A DNA stretch of 64,000 nt from the NCBI GenBank assembly GCA_963816725.1, contig CAWFMC010000016.1:1-64000 (forward strand). The letters run 5' to 3'. Under the pieces are notes generated by a model. The model searched no databases, was not told the DNA's origin, and saw nothing but the letters and a program-made list of their open reading frames with translations. Source of the DNA: CAVSUB01 sp963816725. Lineage in GTDB: Bacteria; Acidobacteriota; Vicinamibacteria; Vicinamibacterales; 2-12-FULL-66-21. Below are positions 17,688-25,456 of this stretch, in pieces (position 1 is the stretch's first letter; each line of letters begins with the position of its first letter). The position numbers and the translations under genes were made by a program.

Positions 17688-17898
17688 GCGCGCCGTCCCC
17701 GATTCTGAGATGATCCGGGTGCCCCACGCGCCGGCGGAACGCGACCAGCCGCTCGACCAGGACGGCGGGCGTCTCGCGCACCAGCATCTTCTCCCCGTTC
17801 GCGAACGCGATCATCGTGTCGGGCGTCTGCTCGATCGACAGGATCAGGTCGACGTTGACCATGAGCGCGCCGCCGCCGAGCCGCGTCACGTCGATCAC
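17677..17898 (-). CDS. flbD: FlbD family flagellar protein
   Basis: 73 residues: MIDVTRLGGGALMVNVDLIL then SIEQTPDTMIAFANGEKMLV, the compact beta-rich FlbD (FlbEr) fold. It is found directly before the motCD-type stator genes in many Firmicutes and Acidobacteriota flagellar operons, as here (11-bp overlap with motC, 4-bp overlap with the SpsF-like gene before it). Its molecular role is not established. It is not the Caulobacter sigma-54 activator of the same name. Confidence 0.8.
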   Translation of the reverse strand: MIDVTRLGGGALMVNVDLILSIEQTPDTMIAFANGEKMLVRETPAVLVERLVAFRRRVGHPDHLRIGDGAHGE

Positions 17899-18602
17899 GC
17901 CACCTCCTGCTGCGCCGCCAGCCGGTCGGCGGCGGCGATCAGGTCGGCGAGCGGAACCACCCGACCACCGGTCGCCCCTCCGCCCCTGAGGACGCGGCGC
18001 ATGTACGCCAGATCGGCCGCAGTATCCACGCTGAAGCGCAGGTCAGGGCGACGAACCGCGGCCGGCGCTGCGAGGATCAGGCACTTGAAGCCGGATCGGG
18101 CGCGCCGCAGGTAGGGCGTGACGTGTTCGCGGTCCGCAGGATCCGCGGTCCGGGCCGCCGCGTCCCGCAGGGCCGTCGCGGTCACCGCTTCGACGGTGCT
18201 GCCGCACGGCAGCCCCTCCTCCACCGCGTGATCGGCGCGCGCCGCGCGCAGCGCCTCGATCAGCCGCACGGCGGACCCGGGGTCGACGGCAGGATTGTCG
18301 GCGGTCGCGCGAACGACGAACTCCGCTCCGGCGCCGGCCGCCGCAGCCACGAACCGGCCCAGCACATCGTCCTCGCTGCCGCGAAACACCGACACGCCCA
18401 GGCGACGCGCCTCCGCCTCGATCGCGTCATCTGCCGGGAGCGTCGTCGTGGCGACCACCATCGGGCCTACCATCGCGGATTGCAAGCGGCGCACGCAGTG
18501 TGCGAGGAGTGTGGCGCCAGCGATCGGCTCCAGCACCTTAGCCGGGAGGCGCTGCGAACCGAGCCGGGCCTGGAGCAGGACGGCGACCTTTCCGGCAATC
18601 AT
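17895..18602 (-). CDS. SpsF-like cytidylyltransferase-family protein
   Basis: 235 residues from ATG 18602. The N-terminus VAVLLQARLGSQRLPAKVLE is the SpsF/CMP-Kdo-synthetase-like nucleotide-binding signature (QARxxSxRLPxKxL). VVRATADNPAVDPG contains the TADNP block (TGDCPLIDP in SpsF). It would activate the nonulosonic acid, presumably with CTP, for transfer. It overlaps the ATP-grasp gene by 4 bp (ATGA). The longer frame upstream of 18602 is antisense-like read-through of the ATP-grasp gene and was rejected. Confidence 0.75.
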   Translation of the reverse strand: MIAGKVAVLLQARLGSQRLPAKVLEPIAGATLLAHCVRRLQSAMVGPMVVATTTLPADDAIEAEARRLGVSVFRGSEDDVLGRFVAAAAGAGAEFVVRATADNPAVDPGSAVRLIEALRAARADHAVEEGLPCGSTVEAVTATALRDAAARTADPADREHVTPYLRRARSGFKCLILAAPAAVRRPDLRFSVDTAADLAYMRRVLRGGGATGGRVVPLADLIAAADRLAAQQEVA

Positions 18603-19597
18603 GCGACCACCCGGATCGGCGCCACCGATCGTGGAAATACCGCCGCTTCGTCCGCCTGCAGGAAGATCGCCGCTTCGTACGACGTCATCCACAGCCCGGC
18701 GGTGAAGTGGCCGATGCTGGGCTGGACGCGCCGGCCGCGCGCGAGGTGGACCAGCATGCGCGGAAAGTTCGCGCCCGCCTTGATCGTGAGCGGGATGCCA
18801 CCCGAGAAGCGGGGGTTGATCTCGAACACTGTCGGCACGCCGCCGACGATGCGGCACTGGATGTTGACGGGACCGTGAAATTCGAGCGCCGCGGCACACG
18901 CCAGGCCCAGATCGAGGAGCGATCGGGCGCGGACGGTGCGGCCGCGGTCCATCACGCCGGCGCGGATGACGACGCGCTCGCGCGGCACGATCGCCAGCGG
19001 CTCGCCTTCGTGGCAGAGCATATCGATCGTGAACTCCGGACCGTCGAGATACTCCTGGACGACCGGACGATCGACGTACTCGGCGAAGAATTCGAACTCG
19101 CGCCGCGTGCGGGCCGTGTACGCGCCCACACCGCCGCGGCCGTTGCGCGGCTTCAGGAACAGAGGGAACCGCACGCCGGCCGGAACGCCGGCCGGCAGCC
19201 ATGACTCCGCGGCGGGAATGCCCTTCGCGCGCAGCACCTGCGAGGTCCGCAGCTTGTCGTTGCAGATCGCTGCGGTCTCGGTCGGCGACGCGGCCACGCG
19301 GACACCGGCCGCTTCGAACCGGGCTCGCGCCGCACCGATGACCTCGAGCTCGTCATCGATCGTCGGGACGAGCAGGCCGACGTCGTGGGCCGCGCACAGC
19401 GATTCCAGGGCTTCGACGTAGCCGGGATCGGTGGCGAGCGGCACGCGGAACGCGGCATCGGCGACGTGGACCGCCGGGGACATCGCGTTGACGTCGGTGA
19501 CGATCACGCGCCCACCGGTCTCGCGCAGCACCCGCTGGAAGGCATCGACCAGCGGCACGCGGCGCGACGCGGCGGTGATGAGGACGTTACGCCGCAT
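18599..19597 (-). CDS. ATP-grasp enzyme of the sugar cluster
   Basis: 332 residues. N-terminal Rossmann-like part (NVLITAASRRVPLVDAFQRV), then the ATP-grasp fold: FPLFLKPRNGRGGVGAYTAR holds the phosphate-binding loop, VVQEYLDGPEFTIDMLCHEG the adenine-contact region, and FEINPRFSGGIPLTIKAGAN the metal-binding ENP-like motif. This is the carbamoyl-phosphate-synthase-large-subunit-like group that occurs beside NeuB and SpsF genes. It should ligate an amine and a carboxylate at the cost of ATP, perhaps adding an amino acid to the sugar; the substrates are unknown. Confidence 0.75.
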   Translation of the reverse strand: MRRNVLITAASRRVPLVDAFQRVLRETGGRVIVTDVNAMSPAVHVADAAFRVPLATDPGYVEALESLCAAHDVGLLVPTIDDELEVIGAARARFEAAGVRVAASPTETAAICNDKLRTSQVLRAKGIPAAESWLPAGVPAGVRFPLFLKPRNGRGGVGAYTARTRREFEFFAEYVDRPVVQEYLDGPEFTIDMLCHEGEPLAIVPRERVVIRAGVMDRGRTVRARSLLDLGLACAAALEFHGPVNIQCRIVGGVPTVFEINPRFSGGIPLTIKAGANFPRMLVHLARGRRVQPSIGHFTAGLWMTSYEAAIFLQADEAAVFPRSVAPIRVVA

Positions 19598-20645
19598 CGC
19601 GGCTCTCCGGTCGCTGGTCCCCGCGCAGATCGCCGGCGACGAACGCGCTCCCGGCGGTGATCGCGCGCGGCAGGCGGCGGCCGACGAGGTCGTGCCAGCG
19701 GCTGGCCGACAGACCCTCGGCCGGCCGCAGGGCGACGATGTCCTCGGCACGGACGAGCGCGCCACGCTCGAGATCGCGGGCCGCGTAGAGCGCACGGCGG
19801 CTGGCTGCCATGTTGACGGCTTCCGCGGAGAGGCACGCCTTCCGGCCGTCGCCGAGGGCGGCCTGCACGCGGGCGGCAGCGTGGATGCGCGCCGCCAGCT
19901 GCGCGCCGGTCGACGACACCGCGGCGTCGATAGCCGTGCCCTGCTCGTCCAGCACAATGTGACGTTCGTAAATCACCGCCCCGAGCGTCACCGCCGCGAC
20001 GACATCGTCTTCACTCGTGCCGTGATCGGAGAGGCCGGCTGGCAGGCCCAACTCGCGCGTCAAGGTGGCGATGGCGCGAAGATTCTCACTACCCGACGGG
20101 ACCGGGTAGGCCGACACGCAATGCAGGACGGCGATGGAGGTCGCACCGGCGCGACGGGCTACGGCGACGGCGTCCCTGACTTCCTCGAGGCCGCTCATAC
20201 CGCTCGAAATCACGACCGGCTTGCCGGTCAGCGCGGCTCGCTCGATGAGGCGGTGATGAGTCACGTCCCCGCTGGCGATCTTGTAGGCGTCGCAGCCGAG
20301 CCGCTCGAGCATGTCGACCGCGGCTTCCTCGAACGGGGTGGACATGAAGGCCAACCCGCGCGCGCGTGCCCGTGCCGCGACAGCGGCATGCGCCGCTTCG
20401 TCGAGCTCGAAGCGACGGAAGAAGTCGACCAGCGAGGCGCTGTCGACGTGCGCGGGGCCGGGACATCCGGCGGCGACCAGCGTCTCGCCGCGCAGGCTCT
20501 GGAGCTTGACGGCCGATGCACCCGCCCCGGCGGCGGCGTCGACCAGAGCCAGCGCGTCGTCGATGTCACCACCGTGGTTGAGGCCGATCTCGGCGATCAC
20601 GAACAACGGCGCGTTCGCGGCGACCTCGCGATCCGCAATCATCAT
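19587..20645 (-). CDS. NeuB/PseI/SpsE-like nonulosonate synthase
   Basis: 352 residues. LFVIAEIGLNHGGDIDDALA is the NeuB N-terminal strand with the metal and PEP site. GLAFMSTPFEEAAVDMLERL and AYKIASGDVTHHRLIERAAL are TIM-barrel motifs, and GLPAGLSDHGTSED is the family SDHT-like loop. A C-terminal SAF/antifreeze-like domain (RALYAARDLERGALVRAEDI) closes the protein. The reaction is condensation of a 6-deoxy or N-acetyl hexose with PEP to a nonulosonic acid. I chose the ATG at 20645, which makes an ATGA overlap with the HAD gene; 20651 and 20642 are alternatives. Confidence 0.85.
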   Translation of the reverse strand: MMIADREVAANAPLFVIAEIGLNHGGDIDDALALVDAAAGAGASAVKLQSLRGETLVAAGCPGPAHVDSASLVDFFRRFELDEAAHAAVAARARARGLAFMSTPFEEAAVDMLERLGCDAYKIASGDVTHHRLIERAALTGKPVVISSGMSGLEEVRDAVAVARRAGATSIAVLHCVSAYPVPSGSENLRAIATLTRELGLPAGLSDHGTSEDDVVAAVTLGAVIYERHIVLDEQGTAIDAAVSSTGAQLAARIHAAARVQAALGDGRKACLSAEAVNMAASRRALYAARDLERGALVRAEDIVALRPAEGLSASRWHDLVGRRLPRAITAGSAFVAGDLRGDQRPESRDAA

Positions 20646-21346
20646 GCACATAGCGCTTCCGTTTCTCCGAGCAACCCGGCCGCGAGCTGCGGCACGTCGA
20701 GCAGTGAGGTGGTGACGGCGTCCGCTTCCTCGTAGTCGGCCAACCAGGCGTGGCGATGGACGCCCCGGCGGATCCGGATCGTCTTCATGCCGACACGACG
20801 GGCCCCGGCGATGTCGCAGCGCGGATCGTCGCCGACGAAGACGCAGCGCGGCAGGATCACCCCGAGGCGTCGCGCGGCGGTCACGAACGCCTCCGGCGAC
20901 GGCTTGCCGCCACCCAGGCCGCAACTCGAGGCGAAGACCACGGTGTCGACCAGCGGCTCCAGGCCGAGCGTGTCGACCTTCGCGGCCTGGATCCCCACCG
21001 GCCCGTTCGTCACAATCCCCAGCCGCCACTCCGCACGCAGAACGTCGAGCGTCTGGCGTGTACGGCGCGGCAGGCGGAGGTTCGGTGCGTGGCTGCGATA
21101 GAGGTCGACCAACGAGTCCACTCGAGACTCCGGCCAGCCGAGCCCTGAACACAGCTGCTGAAAGGCCACCGCGCGGTCGCCTCGGCGGAGGGCCGCTGAC
21201 AGCCGCGTAAAGATCGCGTGAGCCGGAACACCAGCCTGCGGGGCGACGGCACGGGCCACCGCGGCGAAACCGCTCAGCGCGAATCGGCGCTCCAGATACA
21301 GCGTCTCGTCCAGGTCGAACAGGACGGCGCGCGGCGTTTCGGTCAT
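20642..21346 (-). CDS. HAD-superfamily hydrolase
   Basis: 234 residues from ATG 21346. All HAD motifs are present: I, AVLFDLDETLYLE (nucleophile D); II, LGIVTNGP; III, GGGKPSPEAFV (lysine); IV, CVFVGDDPRCDIAGA. The helical cap lies between I and II. It sits between the PseG-like and NeuB-like genes with 4-bp overlaps on both sides, so it probably removes a phosphate from a sugar intermediate of the pathway (NeuB-type reactions with a phosphorylated sugar need such a step). The substrate is inferred from context only. Confidence 0.8.
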   Translation of the reverse strand: MTETPRAVLFDLDETLYLERRFALSGFAAVARAVAPQAGVPAHAIFTRLSAALRRGDRAVAFQQLCSGLGWPESRVDSLVDLYRSHAPNLRLPRRTRQTLDVLRAEWRLGIVTNGPVGIQAAKVDTLGLEPLVDTVVFASSCGLGGGKPSPEAFVTAARRLGVILPRCVFVGDDPRCDIAGARRVGMKTIRIRRGVHRHAWLADYEEADAVTTSLLDVPQLAAGLLGETEALCA

Positions 21347-22335
21347 GCGGCGTCCCGTCCGGCGCGCACCAGACGCGCTATCGCGGCCGCGACCCGGCGC
21401 GCCCCACGGCCGTCGAGACCGGCAGCGCGCACGGCACGCATCGGCGGCGCCGGTGCGTCCACGGCTGCGAGGACTGCCTCGACAGCGCGCGCGATCCGGC
21501 GCGAGCCAGGCATCACTGCGGCGGCCAGCCCTCGCCGGTCGAAGGCCTTCACTGTCGGGTGCTGTGCGCGGACGACCGGCCAGGCCACCACAGGCGCGCC
21601 GATCGTCACCGCTTCGTAAAGAGAAACGCCGCCGCCGGTGACGGCTACGCGGCACTGCGCGAACTCGCGGGCCAGGCCGGGCTGCGGCGCCAGCCAGGAG
21701 ATGCCCTCGAGCGACTCACCCGCCGGCTGAGCGAAGCCGCCGGCGATCCGGATCGTCAACGTGGGCCTCGCCTCGCGCAGCGCGAGGGCAAGGGTGCGGG
21801 CCACGCTCCGGCGCGGGCCGCCGCCCAAGGCAATCAACACGGACGAGCCGTCATGCGGGCTGCGGCGCTCCTGTTCCAGCCTGCGGTCGAGCACGGCATA
21901 CACCGCACCGGCCAGCAACTGCGTTGGCGCGTCCGGACCGCGGCGGATCCGGCCGGGATGCACCAGGCTGCCGTCGATAGCGAGATCGCTGCCGCAAAAG
22001 GCGGTGCCCAGGTCGTGAACGCTGGCAACCGGCACTCCGGCCTCTCGCGCGACGCGGCACCATGGGCGGGCAGCCACCGCGGACGGGTCGTCGAGGACGA
22101 TCACCTCCGGGCGGACTCGCGCGACCAACGCCGCCGGCGTGCCATCCAGCACGCGCATCCGAAGGCGCTTTGCAGTCGATCGCGCACTGACCGGCCCGCG
22201 CACCGACACCAGCGGCCGTTCGATCCCGAGAGCCCTCGACAACACGCGGGTGCGCACGAGATGACCGAATCCAAGGCGGGGCCCGGCGGCGACCCGGAAG
22301 AGGGCACGCACGCGGCGCGACGGTGTCGTCAGCAT
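21343..22335 (-). CDS. PseG/SpsG-like UDP-sugar hydrolase
   Basis: 330 residues with a GT-B-like two-domain layout. The N-terminal FRVAAGPRLGFGHLVRTRVL is the PseG G-x-GH site (usually GxGHVxR). The C-terminal half has VLIALGGGPRRSVARTLALA and CRVAVTGGGVSLYEAVTIGA, the UDP-binding elements. In the pseudaminic pathway PseG removes UDP from the trideoxy sugar before PseI acts. It overlaps the aminotransferase by 7 bp and the HAD gene by 4 bp. Identity to characterised PseG is probably low, so the precise sugar is open. Confidence 0.75.
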   Translation of the reverse strand: MLTTPSRRVRALFRVAAGPRLGFGHLVRTRVLSRALGIERPLVSVRGPVSARSTAKRLRMRVLDGTPAALVARVRPEVIVLDDPSAVAARPWCRVAREAGVPVASVHDLGTAFCGSDLAIDGSLVHPGRIRRGPDAPTQLLAGAVYAVLDRRLEQERRSPHDGSSVLIALGGGPRRSVARTLALALREARPTLTIRIAGGFAQPAGESLEGISWLAPQPGLAREFAQCRVAVTGGGVSLYEAVTIGAPVVAWPVVRAQHPTVKAFDRRGLAAAVMPGSRRIARAVEAVLAAVDAPAPPMRAVRAAGLDGRGARRVAAAIARLVRAGRDAA

Positions 22336-23570
22336 GTCCGCCCCGGCAGACTCGATCGGACGGCGGCGATCACACGATCTACTTCCCCGTCGGTCAACGC
22401 CGGTGACAGCGGCAGCGACAGCGTGCGATCGGAGATGAACTCGGCGTGCGGGAACGTGCCTCGTGTGAGCCTGAGACGCTCCGCATAGTAGGGATGCAGG
22501 TGCAAGGCCTTGAAGTGCACGCTGGTGACGATGCCGCGCGCCTGCAGCGCACGCTGGAGGTCGTTGCGGCTGATCCCGCATGCGTCCTGATCGACGAGCA
22601 CGGTGAAGAGATGGCGGGCGTGCCGCGTGCCGGACTGGACCGGCGCGGGCAGCTGCAGCGGCGTGGCCGCAAGCGCGTCCTCGTAACGCCGCCAGATGGC
22701 ATTGCGCCGCGCCAGATGCGCTTCGATCCGGGCGAGCTGGTGGAGGCCCAGCGCCGCCTGAATGTCCATCATGTTGTACTTGAACCCGGGCATCACGACG
22801 TCGTAGTCCGCCCGGCCGCCCGGGGTGTAGCGGGCCCACGCGTCGCGGCTGAGGCCATGCAGCGAGGCTGTGCGAATCCAGTCCGCCTGCGGCGTCGATC
22901 GCAGCGTGACCATGCCGCCTTCCCCGGTCGTCAGGTTCTTGGTCGCGTAGAAGCTGAAACAGGTGAAGTGCGCCGTCGCACCGACCTTGCCGACGGTCGA
23001 GCGCGCTTCGACGGCATGCGCCGCGTCGTCGATCACCGTGAGGCCGTGGTGCGAGGCGATGGTGCCGATCGCCGCCGCGTCCGCCGGACGGCCGGCGTAG
23101 TGGACCGGAATGATCGCCTTGGTCCGGACGGTGATGGCGGCTTCGATCTTCCGCGCGTCGATGTTGCCGGTCAACGGATCGACGTCGACGAAAACCGGGG
23201 TCGCGCCGCAATGGATGATCGTGTTCGCGGTGGCGCAGAAGGTCAGCGGTGTGGTGATCACTTCATCACCGGCTCCGACGCGTGCCGCCAGAAGTGACAG
23301 GTGCAAGGCGGCGGTGCAGGAGTTCACCGCGATCGCGTGAGGCGCGCCGACATACGCGGCGAACGCCTCCTCGAACGCCCGGACCCGGGCGCCGGTCGTC
23401 AGCCACCCGGACTTCAGCACCGCCACGACCTCGTCGATCTCGGGCTCACCGATGGACGGCGGCGCAAACGGCACCGTCGCTCGACCTTGCTCGGGACGAT
23501 CCTGAGCCGGCCGAGGGACCGAAGCCGCGGCGTCACCGGTGTGTGCGGTCGTGGCATTGCTTGTCGGCAT
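22329..23570 (-). CDS. DegT/DnrJ/EryC1 aminotransferase (PseC/SpsC-like)
   Basis: 413 residues. VNSCTAALHLSLLAARVGAG binds the PLP phosphate, VHYAGRPADAAAI and VIDDAAHAVEARS are the sugar-aminotransferase signatures (D stacks with the PLP nitrogen), and CFSFYATKNLTTGEGGMVTL holds the PLP lysine. It would aminate the 4-keto sugar made by the dehydratase at 14954-16123. The first 30 residues (Pro/Ala-rich) exceed the family and the start could be internal. This is the first gene of the sugar/FlbD/MotCD operon, with a possible sigma-54 promoter upstream. Confidence 0.85.
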   Translation of the reverse strand: MPTSNATTAHTGDAAASVPRPAQDRPEQGRATVPFAPPSIGEPEIDEVVAVLKSGWLTTGARVRAFEEAFAAYVGAPHAIAVNSCTAALHLSLLAARVGAGDEVITTPLTFCATANTIIHCGATPVFVDVDPLTGNIDARKIEAAITVRTKAIIPVHYAGRPADAAAIGTIASHHGLTVIDDAAHAVEARSTVGKVGATAHFTCFSFYATKNLTTGEGGMVTLRSTPQADWIRTASLHGLSRDAWARYTPGGRADYDVVMPGFKYNMMDIQAALGLHQLARIEAHLARRNAIWRRYEDALAATPLQLPAPVQSGTRHARHLFTVLVDQDACGISRNDLQRALQARGIVTSVHFKALHLHPYYAERLRLTRGTFPHAEFISDRTLSLPLSPALTDGEVDRVIAAVRSSLPGRTC

Positions 23571-23707
23571 GCGCGTCTCTCGCGTGGACGCCTGGACGGG
23601 GGCCCGGCCAGGCTGTCGGACGGCCGGCCGATCGCGCCAGCGGTTCCCGCGACTTTTCGAATGATTCGAGGTCGTTCGGCGCAGGTCCCCGCGCCACCGA
23701 TCAGAAG

Positions 23708-23723
23708 TGCAAGTGAGATACCG
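23708..23723 (-). promoter_or_regulatory. possible sigma-54 promoter of the sugar/stator operon
   Basis: Minus-strand CGGTATCTCACTTGCA keeps the invariant GG at -24 and a perfect TTGCA at -12 with correct spacing, but the CACG part of the -24 box is weak. It lies about 140 bp before the aminotransferase start in the only intergenic gap on this side. Confidence 0.4.
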
Positions 23724-23730
23724 CGATCCG

Positions 23731-24360
23731 TCAGCACGCCGGCGTGGCGACCAGCAGGGTGGACGCCGCCGCCCAGCGCCGCAACAGCGGCGACAACGTG
23801 CCGTCGAGCAGATCGCCGGTCGCGTCCCAGTCGCCCGCGACCTGTGCCCGGATCAGCCCGTCGAGCGCATGCGTCGTGGCCGCCGCGAGCGCTCCCAACG
23901 TTCCTTCGCTGGTCGCATGGCTCGTCAGATCGATGCCGAGCCCGAGCGACGCGGCACCGGTGATCGCCAGCGCCGTCCCGATGCCCTCGGTGATTTGGGC
24001 CAGCTCGCGGTTCGCCACGTCCAGCTCGCCGAGCCGATACCGCATCGCGACGCCGTCGGATGCCTCGGCCAGCGCACCCAGCGCGGCGGCCGCTTCCGCC
24101 AGGCAGCGCGCGGCCAGGTCCGCCGGCGTCCCGGACTCGATCGCCACCTCGCCGAACGCCCTCGGGCTCGCCTCGACGACGTGCGGCTCGCGAAAGGCCG
24201 GTTCGTCGACACCATCCAGACGGAGGCCCGTCACGATGCGGCCCTCACGGGCAAGGCGGGTGTCCACCTCCGACAGCACGTCACCGAGAGTTTTGGCCGA
24301 CTTTGTGGCGATCAACGCCTGTCCGTCGAGCGTCAGCGTGGCGGAAGCAGCCTGATGCAT
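23731..24360 (-). CDS. uncharacterised protein divergent from flagellin
   Basis: 209 residues, soluble, Ala/Leu-rich and largely helical. The start at ATG 24360 reads MHQAASATLTLDGQALIATK and then SAKTLGDVLSEVDTRLAREG. The middle contains AARCLAEAAAALGALAEASD and the end has THALDGLIRAQVAGDWDATG. I do not recognise the family. The coil-like central helices and its position between the sugar operon and fliC suggest a flagellar accessory or chaperone-type protein. The divergent fliC promoter lies about 60-80 bp upstream of its start. Confidence 0.55.
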   Translation of the reverse strand: MHQAASATLTLDGQALIATKSAKTLGDVLSEVDTRLAREGRIVTGLRLDGVDEPAFREPHVVEASPRAFGEVAIESGTPADLAARCLAEAAAALGALAEASDGVAMRYRLGELDVANRELAQITEGIGTALAITGAASLGLGIDLTSHATSEGTLGALAAATTHALDGLIRAQVAGDWDATGDLLDGTLSPLLRRWAAASTLLVATPAC

Positions 24361-24414
24361 GTCCGCAGGTGAGCGAGAAGCCTGCCAGCGTGCCCGGCCG
24401 GGACGCGTGCTGAT

Positions 24415-24441
24415 TAAAGGTTCCGGCGAGGCCGACGATTA
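24415..24441 (+). promoter_or_regulatory. sigma-28 (FliA) promoter of fliC
   Basis: TAAAGGTT (24415-24422), exactly 11 bp, GACGATTA (24434-24441): 6 of 8 matches in each box to TAAAGTTT-N11-GCCGATAA. The ATG is 84 bp downstream, leaving a 5' leader of about 75 nt with an A/G-rich ribosome site, the usual place for CsrA control of flagellin. Confidence 0.75.
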
Positions 24442-24524
24442 CCTCCCTGAAAACAGGGTGCGGGCAGGACGCCTCACCCCGGCCGGCAAGGATGCCGGGC
24501 CGACATCAGGGAGGACACGGACAC

Positions 24525-25328
24525 ATGGCTTCATTCTCAGTCGTCAGCAACGTTGCGTCACAGAACGCCCAAGCCAATCTCTATGGGACGCAGGCCGGCC
24601 TGAACAAGGCTCTGACCCGCCTGTCGAGCGGCTTCCGCATCAACATGTCGGGCGACGACGCCGCCGGCCTCGCGGTGGCGAACGCGTATCGCTCGGACGT
24701 CGCGGTCATCAACCAGGGCATCCGCAACGCCAACGACGGCCTGTCCACGCTGCAGATCAAGGACGGCGCGCTGAACAACATCGCGACCCTGCTGGACCGC
24801 CTCTCGACGCTCGCCTCACAGTCGGCGTCCGGTTCCACCACCGACCCGAGCCGCCTGACGCTGCAGACCGAAGCGGACTCGGTCGTGCTCGAAATCGGCC
24901 GTGAAGCAACCGTGGCGGGCCTCGACACCCAGGCCGGCTTCTCCATCTTCGTCAGCAACGACGGCACCAACGGCGTCGTCTCGGGCTCGCTCGCGTCGGT
25001 CACCGTCGCCGGGCTCGGCATCAACGGCCTGGACATCAACGACATCACCGCGGCGAAGAGCGCGGTCAGCACGTTGACCACCGCCATCGCGACGCTCGGC
25101 ACCGTCCAGGGTTCGGTCGGTGCGCTCCAGAACCGCCTGCAGTTCGCGGTGACCCTGGCGCAGTCGCAGAAGACCAGCAAGTCGGCCGCCGAGAGCCGTA
25201 TCCGCGATGCGAACGTGGCGGAGGAATCGGCGAACATGACCCGGTTCAACATCCTGCAGCAGAGCGGTATCGCCGCCTTGTCGCAGGCCAACCAGTCGTC
25301 GGCCGCGGTGCTCTCACTGCTCCGGTAA
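24525..25328 (+). CDS. fliC: flagellin
   Basis: 267 residues from ATG 24525, with GGGAGG 9-15 bp upstream. It has the conserved D0/D1 N-terminus (LTRLSSGFRINMSGDDAAGL, AVINQGIRNANDGLSTLQIK) and C-terminus (ASESRIRDANVAEESANMTR-like, then the QQSGIAALSQANQ end). The central part is only about 60 residues with SGS/TVAGLGI repeats, so the outer D2/D3 domains are absent. The Ser/Thr-rich surface and the nearby nonulosonate operon suggest O-glycosylation. Followed by an intrinsic terminator. The only flagellin gene in the window. Confidence 0.95.
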   Translation: MASFSVVSNVASQNAQANLYGTQAGLNKALTRLSSGFRINMSGDDAAGLAVANAYRSDVAVINQGIRNANDGLSTLQIKDGALNNIATLLDRLSTLASQSASGSTTDPSRLTLQTEADSVVLEIGREATVAGLDTQAGFSIFVSNDGTNGVVSGSLASVTVAGLGINGLDINDITAAKSAVSTLTTAIATLGTVQGSVGALQNRLQFAVTLAQSQKTSKSAAESRIRDANVAEESANMTRFNILQQSGIAALSQANQSSAAVLSLLR

Positions 25329-25382
25329 GCACGATGAGGGGGCGGGGCCGGGCATACCGGTCTCCGCCTCGCGCATACGCCT

Positions 25383-25430
25383 GACGGCGGCTGGCGCGGA
25401 TCTCGCATCCGTCCCGGCCGCCGTCTTTTT
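25383..25430 (+). terminator. intrinsic terminator after fliC
   Basis: The perfect 9-bp stem GACGGCGGC / GCCGCCGTC (25383-25391, 25417-25425) encloses an inner CGGAT/ATCCG pairing and is followed by five T. It allows fliC to be expressed at higher level than fliD. Confidence 0.8.
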
Positions 25431-25456
25431 CCATTTGGTATTCGCGGGAGCCGACC

